Part shown: positions 44,609-53,661 of the stretch, one piece after another
Numbering within the stretch: the first letter of the stretch is position 1
How the letters are laid out: every line of letters starts with the position of its first letter
Assembly (NCBI GenBank): GCA_002425245.1
Contig: DILW01000075.1
Location: 1 to 64,000 of the forward strand
Reading direction: 5' to 3'
Length of the DNA stretch: 64,000 bases
DNA from: Betaproteobacteria bacterium UBA5582
GTDB taxonomy: Bacteria; Pseudomonadota; Gammaproteobacteria; Burkholderiales; Rhodocyclaceae
Program-made: the position numbers and the translations under genes
Notes under the pieces: model-generated
The model's input: only the letters and a program-made list of their open reading frames with translations
What the model was told of the DNA's origin: nothing
The model's database searches: none

Positions 44609-45708
44609 TCCCTTTTTTGGATTTAAAAGCACCGTACACCGAACTTAAAGCTGAACTTGATGAAGCTATTGCTCGGGTTGTTAGCTCTGGATGGTTTATT
44701 GGTGGAGCAGAGGTCGAGCAATTCGAAGCCGAATACGCTTCATATTGTGGTACTGATTACGCTGTTGGCGTTGCAAATGGCTTAGATGCTCTTCATCTGG
44801 CACTACGTGCTATGGGAGTCGGTCCGGGTGATGAAGTTATAGTTCCAAGTAACACCTATATTGCCACTTGGCTTGCTGTTAGTCAATGCGGTGCGATACC
44901 AGTTCCTGTAGAGCCAGATGAACTTACCTTCAATATCAACCCTAATTTTATTGAATCAGCAATCACTTCTCGTACTAAAGTAATTTTGCCTGTGCACTTG
45001 TACGGACAGCCGGCTGATTTGGATCCAATTTTGGAAATTGCTCGAAAACATGGTTTGCGCGTTCTTGAAGACGGTGCTCAAGCTCATGGCGCCAGTTACA
45101 GAGGAAGACGGCTTGGAGCCCATGGTGACGCCGTGGCTTGGAGCTTTTATCCCGGAAAAAACCTAGGTGCGATGGGAGATGGTGGCGCTGTGACGACAAA
45201 CGATCCAAAAATCGCTGATCGATTGCAGGTTTTACGCAATTATGGTTCTAGGGTTAAATATGTTAATGAAATTCAAGGGTATAACAGTCGGTTAGATCCT
45301 CTACAGGCTGCGATTTTGCGTGTTAAATTAAACTATCTTGATCAATGGAATTCAAAAAGAAAAAAAATTGCCGAAATTTATTCAAACGATATTTCAAGGG
45401 CAAAGTTGGTTTTGCCACATGTGCCAGAATGGGTTGACCCAGTTTGGCACCTCTATGTTATACGAACCGGGCAACGTGACTTTTTTCAAAGTAAGCTGAA
45501 CAGCGCCGGTGTGGCTACCTTGATACATTACCCTATCCCGCCGCACATGCAAGAGGCCTATGGGTATATGAATTTTGGTAGTAATGTTTTTCCTATCGCG
45601 TCTCAGATGGCAAACGAAGTGCTTAGTTTGCCGATGGGGCCATCGTTGACCGAAGAGGATGCGAAAATAGTGGCTAGTATTGTAAACTCGGTTATTCATT
45701 CGGTCTAG
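44605..45708 (+). CDS. DegT/DnrJ/EryC1 aminotransferase for dTDP-3-amino-3,6-dideoxyhexose (FdtB/QdtB-like)
   Basis: 367 residues. PLP aminotransferase with IPFLDLKAPY at the start, the conserved EDGAQAHGA loop and the PLP lysine in SFYPGKNLGAMGDGG. Next to the FdtD-like fusion it should aminate the 3-oxo sugar, giving dTDP-Fuc3N or dTDP-Qui3N. Which epimer is made cannot be told from sequence. The ATG at 44605 overlaps the preceding stop (ATGA) and has GGAGAG upstream. Confidence 0.88.
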   Translation: MIPFLDLKAPYTELKAELDEAIARVVSSGWFIGGAEVEQFEAEYASYCGTDYAVGVANGLDALHLALRAMGVGPGDEVIVPSNTYIATWLAVSQCGAIPVPVEPDELTFNINPNFIESAITSRTKVILPVHLYGQPADLDPILEIARKHGLRVLEDGAQAHGASYRGRRLGAHGDAVAWSFYPGKNLGAMGDGGAVTTNDPKIADRLQVLRNYGSRVKYVNEIQGYNSRLDPLQAAILRVKLNYLDQWNSKRKKIAEIYSNDISRAKLVLPHVPEWVDPVWHLYVIRTGQRDFFQSKLNSAGVATLIHYPIPPHMQEAYGYMNFGSNVFPIASQMANEVLSLPMGPSLTEEDAKIVASIVNSVIHSV

Positions 45709-45712
45709 AATA

Positions 45713-46960
45713 ATGAGTTTGGTGAAGACAAGCATCCTTAATGCGGTTGCAGTCGCAATTAAGTTGGGATGTAGCTTGGTTTTGAATAAATTTCTAGCGG
45801 TATATGTTGGCCCTGCTGGATACGCTGTAATTGGTAATTTTCAAAACGTTTTTTCCATCCTCGTCAGTTTTTCTGGCGGGGTTTTGTCCGCTGGGGTGAC
45901 AAAATACACCGCGCAATTTTTTGACGACCCGGAGCGGCAGTATAGAGTATGGAGAACTGCATTACGTTTGTCCCTTGCGGCTTCGCTGATTGTTGGAATT
46001 GTTGTCATTATTTCTGGGCGGTATTTTTCCGATTGGATTCTCGGTCATCAAGATACTTCTTCAGTTTTTTATTGGTTGGCGTTAGCTTTGCCTTCGATAG
46101 TGGTAAATAGCTTGTTGCTGTCAATAGTTAATGGAAAAAAAGATGTTTCTGTCTATGTTTTTTCAAATATATTCGGGAGTATTTTGGGTTTGTTATTGGT
46201 CGTGGCGTTTTCTCGTTATTTTGGGCTGTATGGTGCCCTGGTTGCGTTTTCTCTTAGTCCGGCGGTGGCGGTGCTGCCTACTCTCTATCTGATTAGAAAA
46301 AAGCCTTGGTTTGAAGTGAGTTTGTTTCTAGGGAAGGTTGACAAAAAATCGGCGATTAATTTGTCTGGGTTTGCTGTGATGGGTCTTACCTCCACGCTGG
46401 TTTTGCCGATCACGTTTATTTTGATCAGAGATTTGATTTCAACTCGCTTTGGTCTTGATGGTGCAGGATATTGGCAAGCTTCCTGGAAGATTAGTGAAAT
46501 ATATCTGATGTTAATTACTACCACCTTGAGTGTGTATTATCTTCCTCGGATTTCTGAAATTAGAATTGCACAAGAATTGAAAGAGGAAATAATAAAGGTT
46601 TATGTGTTTGTATTGCCTGTTGTGGTGATCATTGCATTGTTTATTTATTTTTTTAGGGATTTTATAATAAAGACCTTGTTTACGGCAGACTTCTATCCAA
46701 TGCGTGATTTGTTTGCCTGGCAATTGACTGGCGATGTCTTAAAAATTGCTTCTTGGGTATTGGCGTATATTTTGATTGCTCGAGCCAAAGTGCGTTATTT
46801 TGTAATAACCGAAATTGTTTTTTCGGTTGTGTTTTTTGTACTATCATGGGTGTTTGTTGGATATTTTGGTTTGACTGGCGTTCCGATGGCTTACGCAGCT
46901 AATTATTTAATTTATTTGATTGCTATGATTTATCTTTTTAGAGCGGGACTGTTGAATTGA
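45713..46960 (+). CDS. wzx: Wzx-type O-unit flippase (polysaccharide translocase)
   Basis: 415 residues, very hydrophobic, with about 12 predicted helices spread over the whole length. It resembles the WzxE/O-antigen translocase branch of the MATE/MVF superfamily (start KTSILNAVAVAIKLGCSLVLNKFLAVYVGPAGYAVIG pattern). It would flip undecaprenyl-pyrophosphate-linked repeat units across the inner membrane. It starts 4 nt after the aminotransferase. Base composition is strongly AT-rich. Confidence 0.88.
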   Translation: MSLVKTSILNAVAVAIKLGCSLVLNKFLAVYVGPAGYAVIGNFQNVFSILVSFSGGVLSAGVTKYTAQFFDDPERQYRVWRTALRLSLAASLIVGIVVIISGRYFSDWILGHQDTSSVFYWLALALPSIVVNSLLLSIVNGKKDVSVYVFSNIFGSILGLLLVVAFSRYFGLYGALVAFSLSPAVAVLPTLYLIRKKPWFEVSLFLGKVDKKSAINLSGFAVMGLTSTLVLPITFILIRDLISTRFGLDGAGYWQASWKISEIYLMLITTTLSVYYLPRISEIRIAQELKEEIIKVYVFVLPVVVIIALFIYFFRDFIIKTLFTADFYPMRDLFAWQLTGDVLKIASWVLAYILIARAKVRYFVITEIVFSVVFFVLSWVFVGYFGLTGVPMAYAANYLIYLIAMIYLFRAGLLN

Positions 46961-47036
46961 TTGTGAGTTTTTGGTGCGATAATATTTTTTTGGAAAATGT
47001 GATTGCGGATTTTAATTTTAAATTTGAGTGATTATA

Positions 47037-47930
47037 ATGGGGCAGGTTTCTAATTTTTTAGAGGATGGGTTGGTGTCTGTTGTTGTTCCCTCTTATAACC
47101 ACTTAAGGTATATTAGACAGTGCATAGAATCAATTAAAAATCAGACGTATAGAAAAATTCAGCTAATCGTTATCGATGATGGCTCTATAGATGGTAGTAA
47201 AGATTTGTTGTTGAGTTTAAGCCAGGAATATGGTTTTGAATTATACCTTCAAGAAAACATAGGTTTGCCTGCTACCTTAAACAAAGCGCTCGCCAACTAT
47301 GTCCGCGGGGAATTTTTTAGCATTTGTGCTTCAGATGACTATTTTCATCCGGAAAAAATATCTAAGCTTGTTAGCTACCTGAATAGTAACAAATCGGTGC
47401 CAATGTGTTTTAGCAAGACTATATTTGTCGACGAAAACGATATGGTACAGAATTCTGTTACGGCTTCAGCGAACAGAAAATTCGTCGGTGGGCGTATATT
47501 CGATAAGATTATCACGCAAGAGTTTCATTTTTTGCCAGGTATGGTTCGGACCTCGTTGTATGATGAGTTTGGATTATACGATAAAGATATATGGACGGAG
47601 GATTTTTATTTTAATTTGATGGTTTCGAGAAAGTACGAGATTGGTTTTGTTAATGAGTACTTGAATTACTACAGATTTCCAACTGGTTTTTCTCTGAAAC
47701 TAACAACTTTAAAAGTTCCCATGGCGCATCGTGCTTGCATTGATATGTACAGCGATAGTGAATATTACGAAGAGGCTATTCGTGAGTGGAACTTCAGAAA
47801 TTTTTTATGGTTTAGCGGCGACCCATGTAGGAAAAAATTTGCTTTTAAATCGATGTTGAGCTCAATAGGTTGTTTCTATAGAATTTCTTTTATAAAGTCG
47901 TTCTTGCGGTTGTTGTTGAAATGGCGGTGA
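47037..47930 (+). CDS. Family 2 glycosyltransferase (GT2)
   Basis: 297 residues. N-terminal GT-A fold: VSVVVPSYNHLRYIRQCIESI, the nucleotide-binding VIDDGSIDGS, the metal-binding CASDDYFHPEK and a later EDFYF acceptor-site motif. It adds one sugar to the O-unit on the cytoplasmic face; donor and linkage are unknown. The ATG at 47037 is used rather than an in-frame GTG at 47028. AT-rich. Confidence 0.87.
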   Translation: MGQVSNFLEDGLVSVVVPSYNHLRYIRQCIESIKNQTYRKIQLIVIDDGSIDGSKDLLLSLSQEYGFELYLQENIGLPATLNKALANYVRGEFFSICASDDYFHPEKISKLVSYLNSNKSVPMCFSKTIFVDENDMVQNSVTASANRKFVGGRIFDKIITQEFHFLPGMVRTSLYDEFGLYDKDIWTEDFYFNLMVSRKYEIGFVNEYLNYYRFPTGFSLKLTTLKVPMAHRACIDMYSDSEYYEEAIREWNFRNFLWFSGDPCRKKFAFKSMLSSIGCFYRISFIKSFLRLLLKWR

Positions 47931-49153
47931 CTGCCGTGAAAGAGTTATTTAAATACTGCGCGTTGGTATTGTTTTTTTTCTTGTTTATATATGCTCCGCC
48001 ATTCCGCGCGTTTCCTGTCAATATTTCAACAGTTTTTTTTATCCCAATTTTATTTGTTTTTTTTATAAGATATCATTTTAAAATTTCAGCGGTTCCAGAT
48101 TTTTTTTCCACAGAGTTTTTTCTGCTTTCAGCGATACTGATTTATATTTCTTTTTTGAGTGTCTATGGTGACGTAGGATTCGGTTGGATGTTTTTTGTTT
48201 TGGTGTTGCTAAATTTGCCAGCTATAGTATTTCTTGTTGTTATGAATGGTGGGCGTGGGTTTGATAACTTTTCAAAAATACTGGTTGATGCTTCTTTTTT
48301 TGCCGCTACGCTGACGGTGCTTTTGTTTTTCTCCACTGAATTAAATAATCTTATCAAATTCTCTCTTCTTAAATACGATGAAGAGATGATGCAGTTTCAA
48401 CTCTTTCGCGGGTTCGGTGTCGCGGACGAATTACTTTTTTCTTATTCGATCGCGCAAGCGCTAGCTTTCTATCTTTGTCTGAACGGCAATTTTTCTTGGT
48501 TGAAGAAGATTGTTTATCTTTCAACTTTGTTTTTTTCTATTGTTCTAAATGCAAAAATTGGAATTTTGTTTTGTGGCTTTGCCTTGTTTCTTTACATGTT
48601 TGGTAGTGGTTTAAGTTTTAGACGAAAATTGTTGATCGCTGTCGCTTGTTTTGCGCTATTGTTCTTTGGTTTTAGATTAGGTGACGAAGAGTCTACCTTC
48701 ATCGTACAACTGAACAGTTTTTATAATGAAATTTCTGCAGGCAGTGGGTCTGGTGTTGGAGAGTCAAGTGTTGTTACGCTGTTTACAGAAATGCTTTTTT
48801 TGCCTGATGATTTTATTGGGTTGATGTTTGGTCGCGGAGTTTATCTCTTTGCTTCCACGAGCGGGCGAGCAAGCGATTCTGGGTGGGTGCTGATGTTGCA
48901 CTTCGGTGGTTTTCTACTGACCTCTTTGGTTCTCTTGTTTTTGGTGATTGTTATTGTTCGTTTGGTAAAATATAAGAAATTGTCACTTGCCGTGTTTGTT
49001 GCTGTTGTGTTTTTGGCTGCGAATTTAAAAGGTTTGTTTTTTGCGCCAAAGCCGGGAATGCGAATGTTTTTGTTGGTATATTTTTTTGTTATTTATGATT
49101 GCATGGCGAGAAAGCGTGCTATAAGTCTTAAAGAGAGTGGTGTGAACAAATGA
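47921..49153 (+). CDS. wzy: Candidate O-antigen/capsule polymerase Wzy
   Basis: 410 residues with about 10-11 hydrophobic helices and a large periplasmic loop (about 250-310, ESTFIVQLNSFYNEISAGSGS region) before the last helices. That topology, and its place between a GT2 and a GT4 downstream of wzx, fit a Wzy polymerase. Wzy proteins are too variable for sequence motifs. It overlaps the GT2 by 10 nt and the next gene by ATGA. AT-rich and phenylalanine-rich. Confidence 0.7.
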   Translation: MAVTAVKELFKYCALVLFFFLFIYAPPFRAFPVNISTVFFIPILFVFFIRYHFKISAVPDFFSTEFFLLSAILIYISFLSVYGDVGFGWMFFVLVLLNLPAIVFLVVMNGGRGFDNFSKILVDASFFAATLTVLLFFSTELNNLIKFSLLKYDEEMMQFQLFRGFGVADELLFSYSIAQALAFYLCLNGNFSWLKKIVYLSTLFFSIVLNAKIGILFCGFALFLYMFGSGLSFRRKLLIAVACFALLFFGFRLGDEESTFIVQLNSFYNEISAGSGSGVGESSVVTLFTEMLFLPDDFIGLMFGRGVYLFASTSGRASDSGWVLMLHFGGFLLTSLVLLFLVIVIVRLVKYKKLSLAVFVAVVFLAANLKGLFFAPKPGMRMFLLVYFFVIYDCMARKRAISLKESGVNK

Positions 49154-50355
49154 ATGACAGGCAGTATGTTTTTCTAGGTGGCATTTTTTCTGAATTGCAG
49201 CTTACTTTTATTGTCGAAAATTCGCGTGGTGTTATACAAAATGCGGCTGATGCATTTCAGAAGAAAATTATATCTGGCCTTGATGCTGTTTTGAAAGAAG
49301 GGGTGCTTGTACTTAATTTTCCTTTTGTTGGCTCCTATCCTCGTTTTTTTCGGCTTCCATTTTTTTCAAAGTGCGATGGCCGGTTTGGCGTTAAGTCGAG
49401 ATTTATCGGATACGGGTTTTTGAACGTTTTCGCTTTGCGTATTTTATCTAGGTTTTTTTCTTCATTTAAGGCTTTGTTGTCATTGCCAAAGAGCAAAGAT
49501 GTCGTTCTGTTTGTTTATTCTGCGCATCTGCCGTTTGTTCTTTCCGCGGTTCTGTATAAGTTTTTTAGAAGATCAACATTGATTTGTCTTATATTGCCAG
49601 ACTTGCCTGAATACATGGGGGATAACGGTAGGCTGCGCAAATTTCTGAAGTGGTTCGATGTTAAATTTTTTTATTTTCTTTCGAGATATTTTGATCGTTT
49701 TGTTTTTTTGACGGAATATATGGCAGATCGGCTGGATATTCCTAAGTCACGATATGTGGTTGTCGAGGGTATAGCTAACCATGGTTCTATACAACATACA
49801 ATCCGCTCTGCAGAAAAAAAATCATTTTTGTACACTGGCACTTTAGCGAAGCGCTATGGGGTGATGAACCTTGTTGCTGCCTTTTCTAAAGTGGAGAACG
49901 ATTCTGTTGAGTTGTGGATTTGCGGTGATGGTGATGCGAAAGAGGAAATAGTATCGGCTGCGGGCTCTGATTCTAGAATCGTATATTATGGACAGGTGGA
50001 TAGGAGTTTTGCGTTAAGTCTCCAGGAAAAAGCTAGTTTTTTGGTGAATCCTAGAGCTCCAGAAGGAGAGTACACCAAGTACTCTTTTCCTTCAAAAATA
50101 TTGGAGTATATGTCCTCCGGTAAGCCTGTGATTATGTACAAACTTGATGGGGTTCCTGAAGAGTACGACCAGTTTTACATTGCTCCTAATGCTTTGGGAG
50201 TGGATTCTCTTTGTGAGTGCATGACAGACGTCTTGAAAATGAGTGACGAGAAGTTGTTTAAAATTGGCGACAGCGCAAAGAAATTTGTGTTTGCGAACAA
50301 AAATCCTGAAGTTCAGGCGAAGAAAATTATTAACCTTTTTTCACAGGAAATATGA
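49150..50355 (+). CDS. GT4-type glycosyltransferase
   Basis: 401 residues. GT-B fold: the C-terminal half has FLYTGTLAKRYGVMNLVAAF, LWICGDGDAKEEI and the sugar-nucleotide-binding stretch SKILEYMSSGKPVIMYKLDG. It would add another O-unit residue. Donor specificity is not readable. It overlaps both the Wzy candidate and wbjB by ATGA, so the genes are translated as a chain. Confidence 0.85.
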   Translation: MNDRQYVFLGGIFSELQLTFIVENSRGVIQNAADAFQKKIISGLDAVLKEGVLVLNFPFVGSYPRFFRLPFFSKCDGRFGVKSRFIGYGFLNVFALRILSRFFSSFKALLSLPKSKDVVLFVYSAHLPFVLSAVLYKFFRRSTLICLILPDLPEYMGDNGRLRKFLKWFDVKFFYFLSRYFDRFVFLTEYMADRLDIPKSRYVVVEGIANHGSIQHTIRSAEKKSFLYTGTLAKRYGVMNLVAAFSKVENDSVELWICGDGDAKEEIVSAAGSDSRIVYYGQVDRSFALSLQEKASFLVNPRAPEGEYTKYSFPSKILEYMSSGKPVIMYKLDGVPEEYDQFYIAPNALGVDSLCECMTDVLKMSDEKLFKIGDSAKKFVFANKNPEVQAKKIINLFSQEI

Positions 50356-51380
50356 TTATGGAAGGTGCGCTTCTTATAACTGGTGGTACTGGCTCTTTTG
50401 GCAATGCTGTATTGCGTCGCTTTCTCGACTCGAATTTAAGTGAAATTCGTATACTCAGTAGAGACGAGAAAAAGCAAGATGACATGCGGAAAAAATATAA
50501 TCATCCTAAGTTGAAATTCTACATTGGAGATGTGCGAGACTATCAGTCGGTGGTTAACTCCGTTCGTGGTGTTAGCTATATTTACCACGCAGCAGCCCTT
50601 AAGCAGGTGCCTTCTTGTGAATTTCACCCTATGGAGGCTGTTAAAACTAATGTCCTTGGCACGGAAAATGTGCTGGAAGCTGCAATTTCTTGTGGGGTTA
50701 AACGCGTTGTCTGTCTGAGTACTGACAAGGCTGTTTATCCCATCAACGCCATGGGTATTAGTAAGGCAATGATGGAAAAAGTGATTGTGGCGAAATCACG
50801 TACCTCGTCTGAAACGGTAATTTGTGCGACTCGCTACGGTAATGTGATGGCCTCGCGAGGATCGGTTATTCCTCTTTTTACCAATCAGATTCGCGCTGGT
50901 CAGGCAATTACCATTACTGACCCGAACATGACTCGCTTCATGATGACCTTGGATGATGCTGTCGATTTGGTTCTTTACGCGTTTGAGCATGGTAATCCAG
51001 GCGAAATTTTCGTTCAAAAGGCACCTGCCGCCACTATTGAAACCTTGGCTCAAGCATTGACTTCATTACTTGGTGCCCCTGATCATCCAATCAACATCAT
51101 CGGTACTCGCCATGGCGAGAAGTTGTTTGAGGTGCTGCTTAGCCGCGAAGAAATGGTGGCTGCCCAAGATCTCGGTGGGTATTACCGAGTTCCGCCTGAT
51201 CTTCGTGACCTGAATTATGGAAAGTTTGTTGATCAGGGTGAAACGAAGATTTCCGAAGCAGTCGAATATAATTCGCATAATACATCCAGATTGGATGTGG
51301 AAGGTATGAAAGCTTTGCTTTTGAAACTGCGTTTCATGCAGGCTGTCGTTCGGGGTGAACATATCGAACCGGAGGAATAA
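50352..51380 (+). CDS. wbjB: UDP-GlcNAc 4,6-dehydratase (5-inverting), WbjB/CapE type
   Basis: 342 residues. SDR enzyme with the cofactor motif ITGGTGSFGNAVL and the catalytic region STDKAVYPINAMGISKAMMEK, in which the usual SDR tyrosine is replaced by methionine as in CapE/WbjB. It performs the first step of UDP-L-FucNAc synthesis. AGGAA lies 6 nt upstream of the ATG. GC content is visibly higher here than in the preceding wzx-GT4 block. Confidence 0.93.
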   Translation: MIMEGALLITGGTGSFGNAVLRRFLDSNLSEIRILSRDEKKQDDMRKKYNHPKLKFYIGDVRDYQSVVNSVRGVSYIYHAAALKQVPSCEFHPMEAVKTNVLGTENVLEAAISCGVKRVVCLSTDKAVYPINAMGISKAMMEKVIVAKSRTSSETVICATRYGNVMASRGSVIPLFTNQIRAGQAITITDPNMTRFMMTLDDAVDLVLYAFEHGNPGEIFVQKAPAATIETLAQALTSLLGAPDHPINIIGTRHGEKLFEVLLSREEMVAAQDLGGYYRVPPDLRDLNYGKFVDQGETKISEAVEYNSHNTSRLDVEGMKALLLKLRFMQAVVRGEHIEPEE

Positions 51381-51383
51381 GAG

Positions 51384-52511
51384 ATGAAAGTCTTGATTAC
51401 TGGTTCCGGTGGGTTTGTTGGCAGGAATTTATGCCTTCATCTTGCGGAGCGAAAAGATATTTCAGTTGTTCGCTTTGAGAAGGATAATGCATTAGAAGAA
51501 CTACCAGGCTTGCTTGCTGATGTAGAATTCGTATTTCATTTGGCTGGAGTAAATCGTCCTCAAGACCCGAAGGATTTTTTTTCCGGAAATACTGATTTGA
51601 CCAAAGCCTTAGGCACTGCGTTGGCGAATATTAGGGTTTCGACGGGTCGTAAGATTCCTGTAATTTACACCTCGTCAATCCAGGCAGACAGGGATAATCC
51701 CTACGGGCAGAGCAAGCAACAGGCAGAGTTGGCATTACGTGCGTTGGAAGAGCAGCATGGAATTCCAGCGTTCATCTTTCGACTGCCCAATGTTTTCGGT
51801 AAATGGTGCAGGCCCAACTACAATTCGGCTGTAGCGACCTTCTGTCATAACATCGCTAGAGGTTTGCCAATTCAGATTAATGATCCAGGCGCGCCAGTAA
51901 CCTTGGTTTACGTGGATGACGTAGTTTCGCGCTTTGTCTCGTTGATGGATGGCGCGGATCCACAAAAAGATACTCAAGGTTTCGTTACTGTTTCACCTCA
52001 GTATTCGACCACCGTTGGCGACCTTGCAAGCAATATTCAAGCGTTCAAGGATAGTCGCATCAGTTTGATCTCGGAACGCGTCGGCAGTGGTTTGTTGCGA
52101 GCACTGTATTCAACCTATGTAAGCTATCTTCCAACCGATTCGTTTTCTTATACTGTGCCCCAGCACGGTGATCCGCGCGGGGTATTCGTTGAGATGCTTA
52201 AGACGCGAGATTCCGGGCAGTTTTCGTACTTTACTGCACATCCCGGGGTGACGCGCGGTGGTCATTACCATCATACTAAGACAGAAAAGTTTCTTGTCAT
52301 CAAAGGTGAGGCCTGTTTCAAGTTCCGGCATATGGATACCGGGGAGACTTACGAGTTGCTAACCCGCGGGGACAAGGCAGAGATTGTGGAAACAGTTCCG
52401 GGCTGGACTCATGACATTACCAATGTTGGGGCCGATGAAATGGTAGTGATGCTGTGGGCCAACGAGATTTTTGACCGTGAGCGGCCGGATACTTTCGCCT
52501 GCCCGCTTTAA
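51384..52511 (+). CDS. wbjC: Bifunctional epimerase/reductase of UDP-L-FucNAc synthesis, WbjC/CapF type
   Basis: 375 residues. An N-terminal SDR (LITGSGGFVGRNL; YGQSKQQAE with Tyr-X3-Lys) is joined to a C-terminal cupin from about 250 (DPRGVFVEMLKT, HPGVTRGGHYHHTKTEKFLVIKGEA) as in CapF. CapF catalyses epimerisation and reduction of the UDP-4-oxo sugar. A strong GGAGG precedes the ATG. It lies 3 nt after wbjB. Confidence 0.93.
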   Translation: MKVLITGSGGFVGRNLCLHLAERKDISVVRFEKDNALEELPGLLADVEFVFHLAGVNRPQDPKDFFSGNTDLTKALGTALANIRVSTGRKIPVIYTSSIQADRDNPYGQSKQQAELALRALEEQHGIPAFIFRLPNVFGKWCRPNYNSAVATFCHNIARGLPIQINDPGAPVTLVYVDDVVSRFVSLMDGADPQKDTQGFVTVSPQYSTTVGDLASNIQAFKDSRISLISERVGSGLLRALYSTYVSYLPTDSFSYTVPQHGDPRGVFVEMLKTRDSGQFSYFTAHPGVTRGGHYHHTKTEKFLVIKGEACFKFRHMDTGETYELLTRGDKAEIVETVPGWTHDITNVGADEMVVMLWANEIFDRERPDTFACPL

Positions 52512-52524
52512 TTCTGGATTCGAT

Positions 52525-53661
52525 ATGAAGAAGTTGAAAGTTGTTTCAGTTGTCGGGACTCGTCCTGAAATTATTCGCCTCTCTCGGGTGTTGGCACGCT
52601 TGGACGAGTATTGCGATCACGTACTAGTCCATACGGGGCAGAACTACGATTATGAACTTAATCAGGTATTTTTTGACGATCTCGGGGTGCGCAAGCCCGA
52701 TCATTTCCTGAATAGTGCGGATGGCAGTACAGGCGCAGCCCATACGATCGGTAATTTGATCATTGCCGTTGATCGTGTTCTGGCAGAAGAAAAACCAGAA
52801 GCGATGCTGGTGCTTGGGGATACCAATAGCTGCCTTTCGGTGATCCCGGCAAAGCGCCGGAAAATTCCGATTTTCCATATGGAGGCTGGTAACCGTTGCT
52901 TCGACCTGCGCGTGCCGGAAGAAACGAATCGCCGGATTGTCGATCACACTGCCGACATCAATCTGACGTACAGCACTATTGCAAGAGATTACCTTTTGCG
53001 TGAAGGCTTGCCTCCGGACCAGGTCATCAAGACCGGTAGCCCGATGTTCGAAGTACTCAATCACTACCGTACGAGAATTGAAGCATCCGACGCATTGGCT
53101 CGGCTTGATTTGTCTGCTGGCCGGTATTTTCTGGTTAGTGCGCATCGTGAGGAGAACATCGAGTCAGACATTTCGTTCTCCAAATTAGTGGCGGTCCTGA
53201 ATGCGCTGGCCCAAACCTATCGTATTCCTGTCATCGTTTCCACTCATCCCAGAACGCAAAATCGTGTGAATGTAACGGGTGCCGTGTTCGATCCCTTGGT
53301 GCGCTTGATGAAACCGATGGGGTTTCATGATTACAACCGATTGCAGCTGTCTGCCAAGGCGGTACTTTCCGACAGCGGTACGATCAACGAAGAATCTTCA
53401 ATTCTCAATTTCCCTGCACTGAATCTGCGTGAAGCCCACGAACGGCCGGAAGGGATGGAAGAGGCTGCGGTGATGATGGTGGGGCTGGAAGTCGATCGTG
53501 TGATGCAAGGCCTCAAGATTCTTGAGACACAGTCCCGTGGCGATGAGCGTAGTTTGCGTCTGGTGGCGGATTACAGCATGCCGAATGTCTCAGACAAGGT
53601 TGTCAGGATCATTCATAGTTATACCGACTACGTTAAACGAGTTGTCTGGAAGAAGTATTAA
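52525..53661 (+). CDS. wbjD: UDP-N-acetyl sugar 2-epimerase, WbjD/CapG type
   Basis: 378 residues. WecB-like fold: VVSVVGTRPEIIRLS at the N-terminus, HTGQNYDYELNQVFF, HMEAGNRCFDLRVPEETNRRIVDH and SDSGTINEESSI. It converts UDP-N-acetyl-L-pneumosamine to UDP-L-FucNAc, completing the WbjBCD pathway. The ATG at 52525 is preferred over an in-frame start inside wbjC. Its stop overlaps the next ATG by one base (TAATG). Confidence 0.93.
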   Translation: MKKLKVVSVVGTRPEIIRLSRVLARLDEYCDHVLVHTGQNYDYELNQVFFDDLGVRKPDHFLNSADGSTGAAHTIGNLIIAVDRVLAEEKPEAMLVLGDTNSCLSVIPAKRRKIPIFHMEAGNRCFDLRVPEETNRRIVDHTADINLTYSTIARDYLLREGLPPDQVIKTGSPMFEVLNHYRTRIEASDALARLDLSAGRYFLVSAHREENIESDISFSKLVAVLNALAQTYRIPVIVSTHPRTQNRVNVTGAVFDPLVRLMKPMGFHDYNRLQLSAKAVLSDSGTINEESSILNFPALNLREAHERPEGMEEAAVMMVGLEVDRVMQGLKILETQSRGDERSLRLVADYSMPNVSDKVVRIIHSYTDYVKRVVWKKY

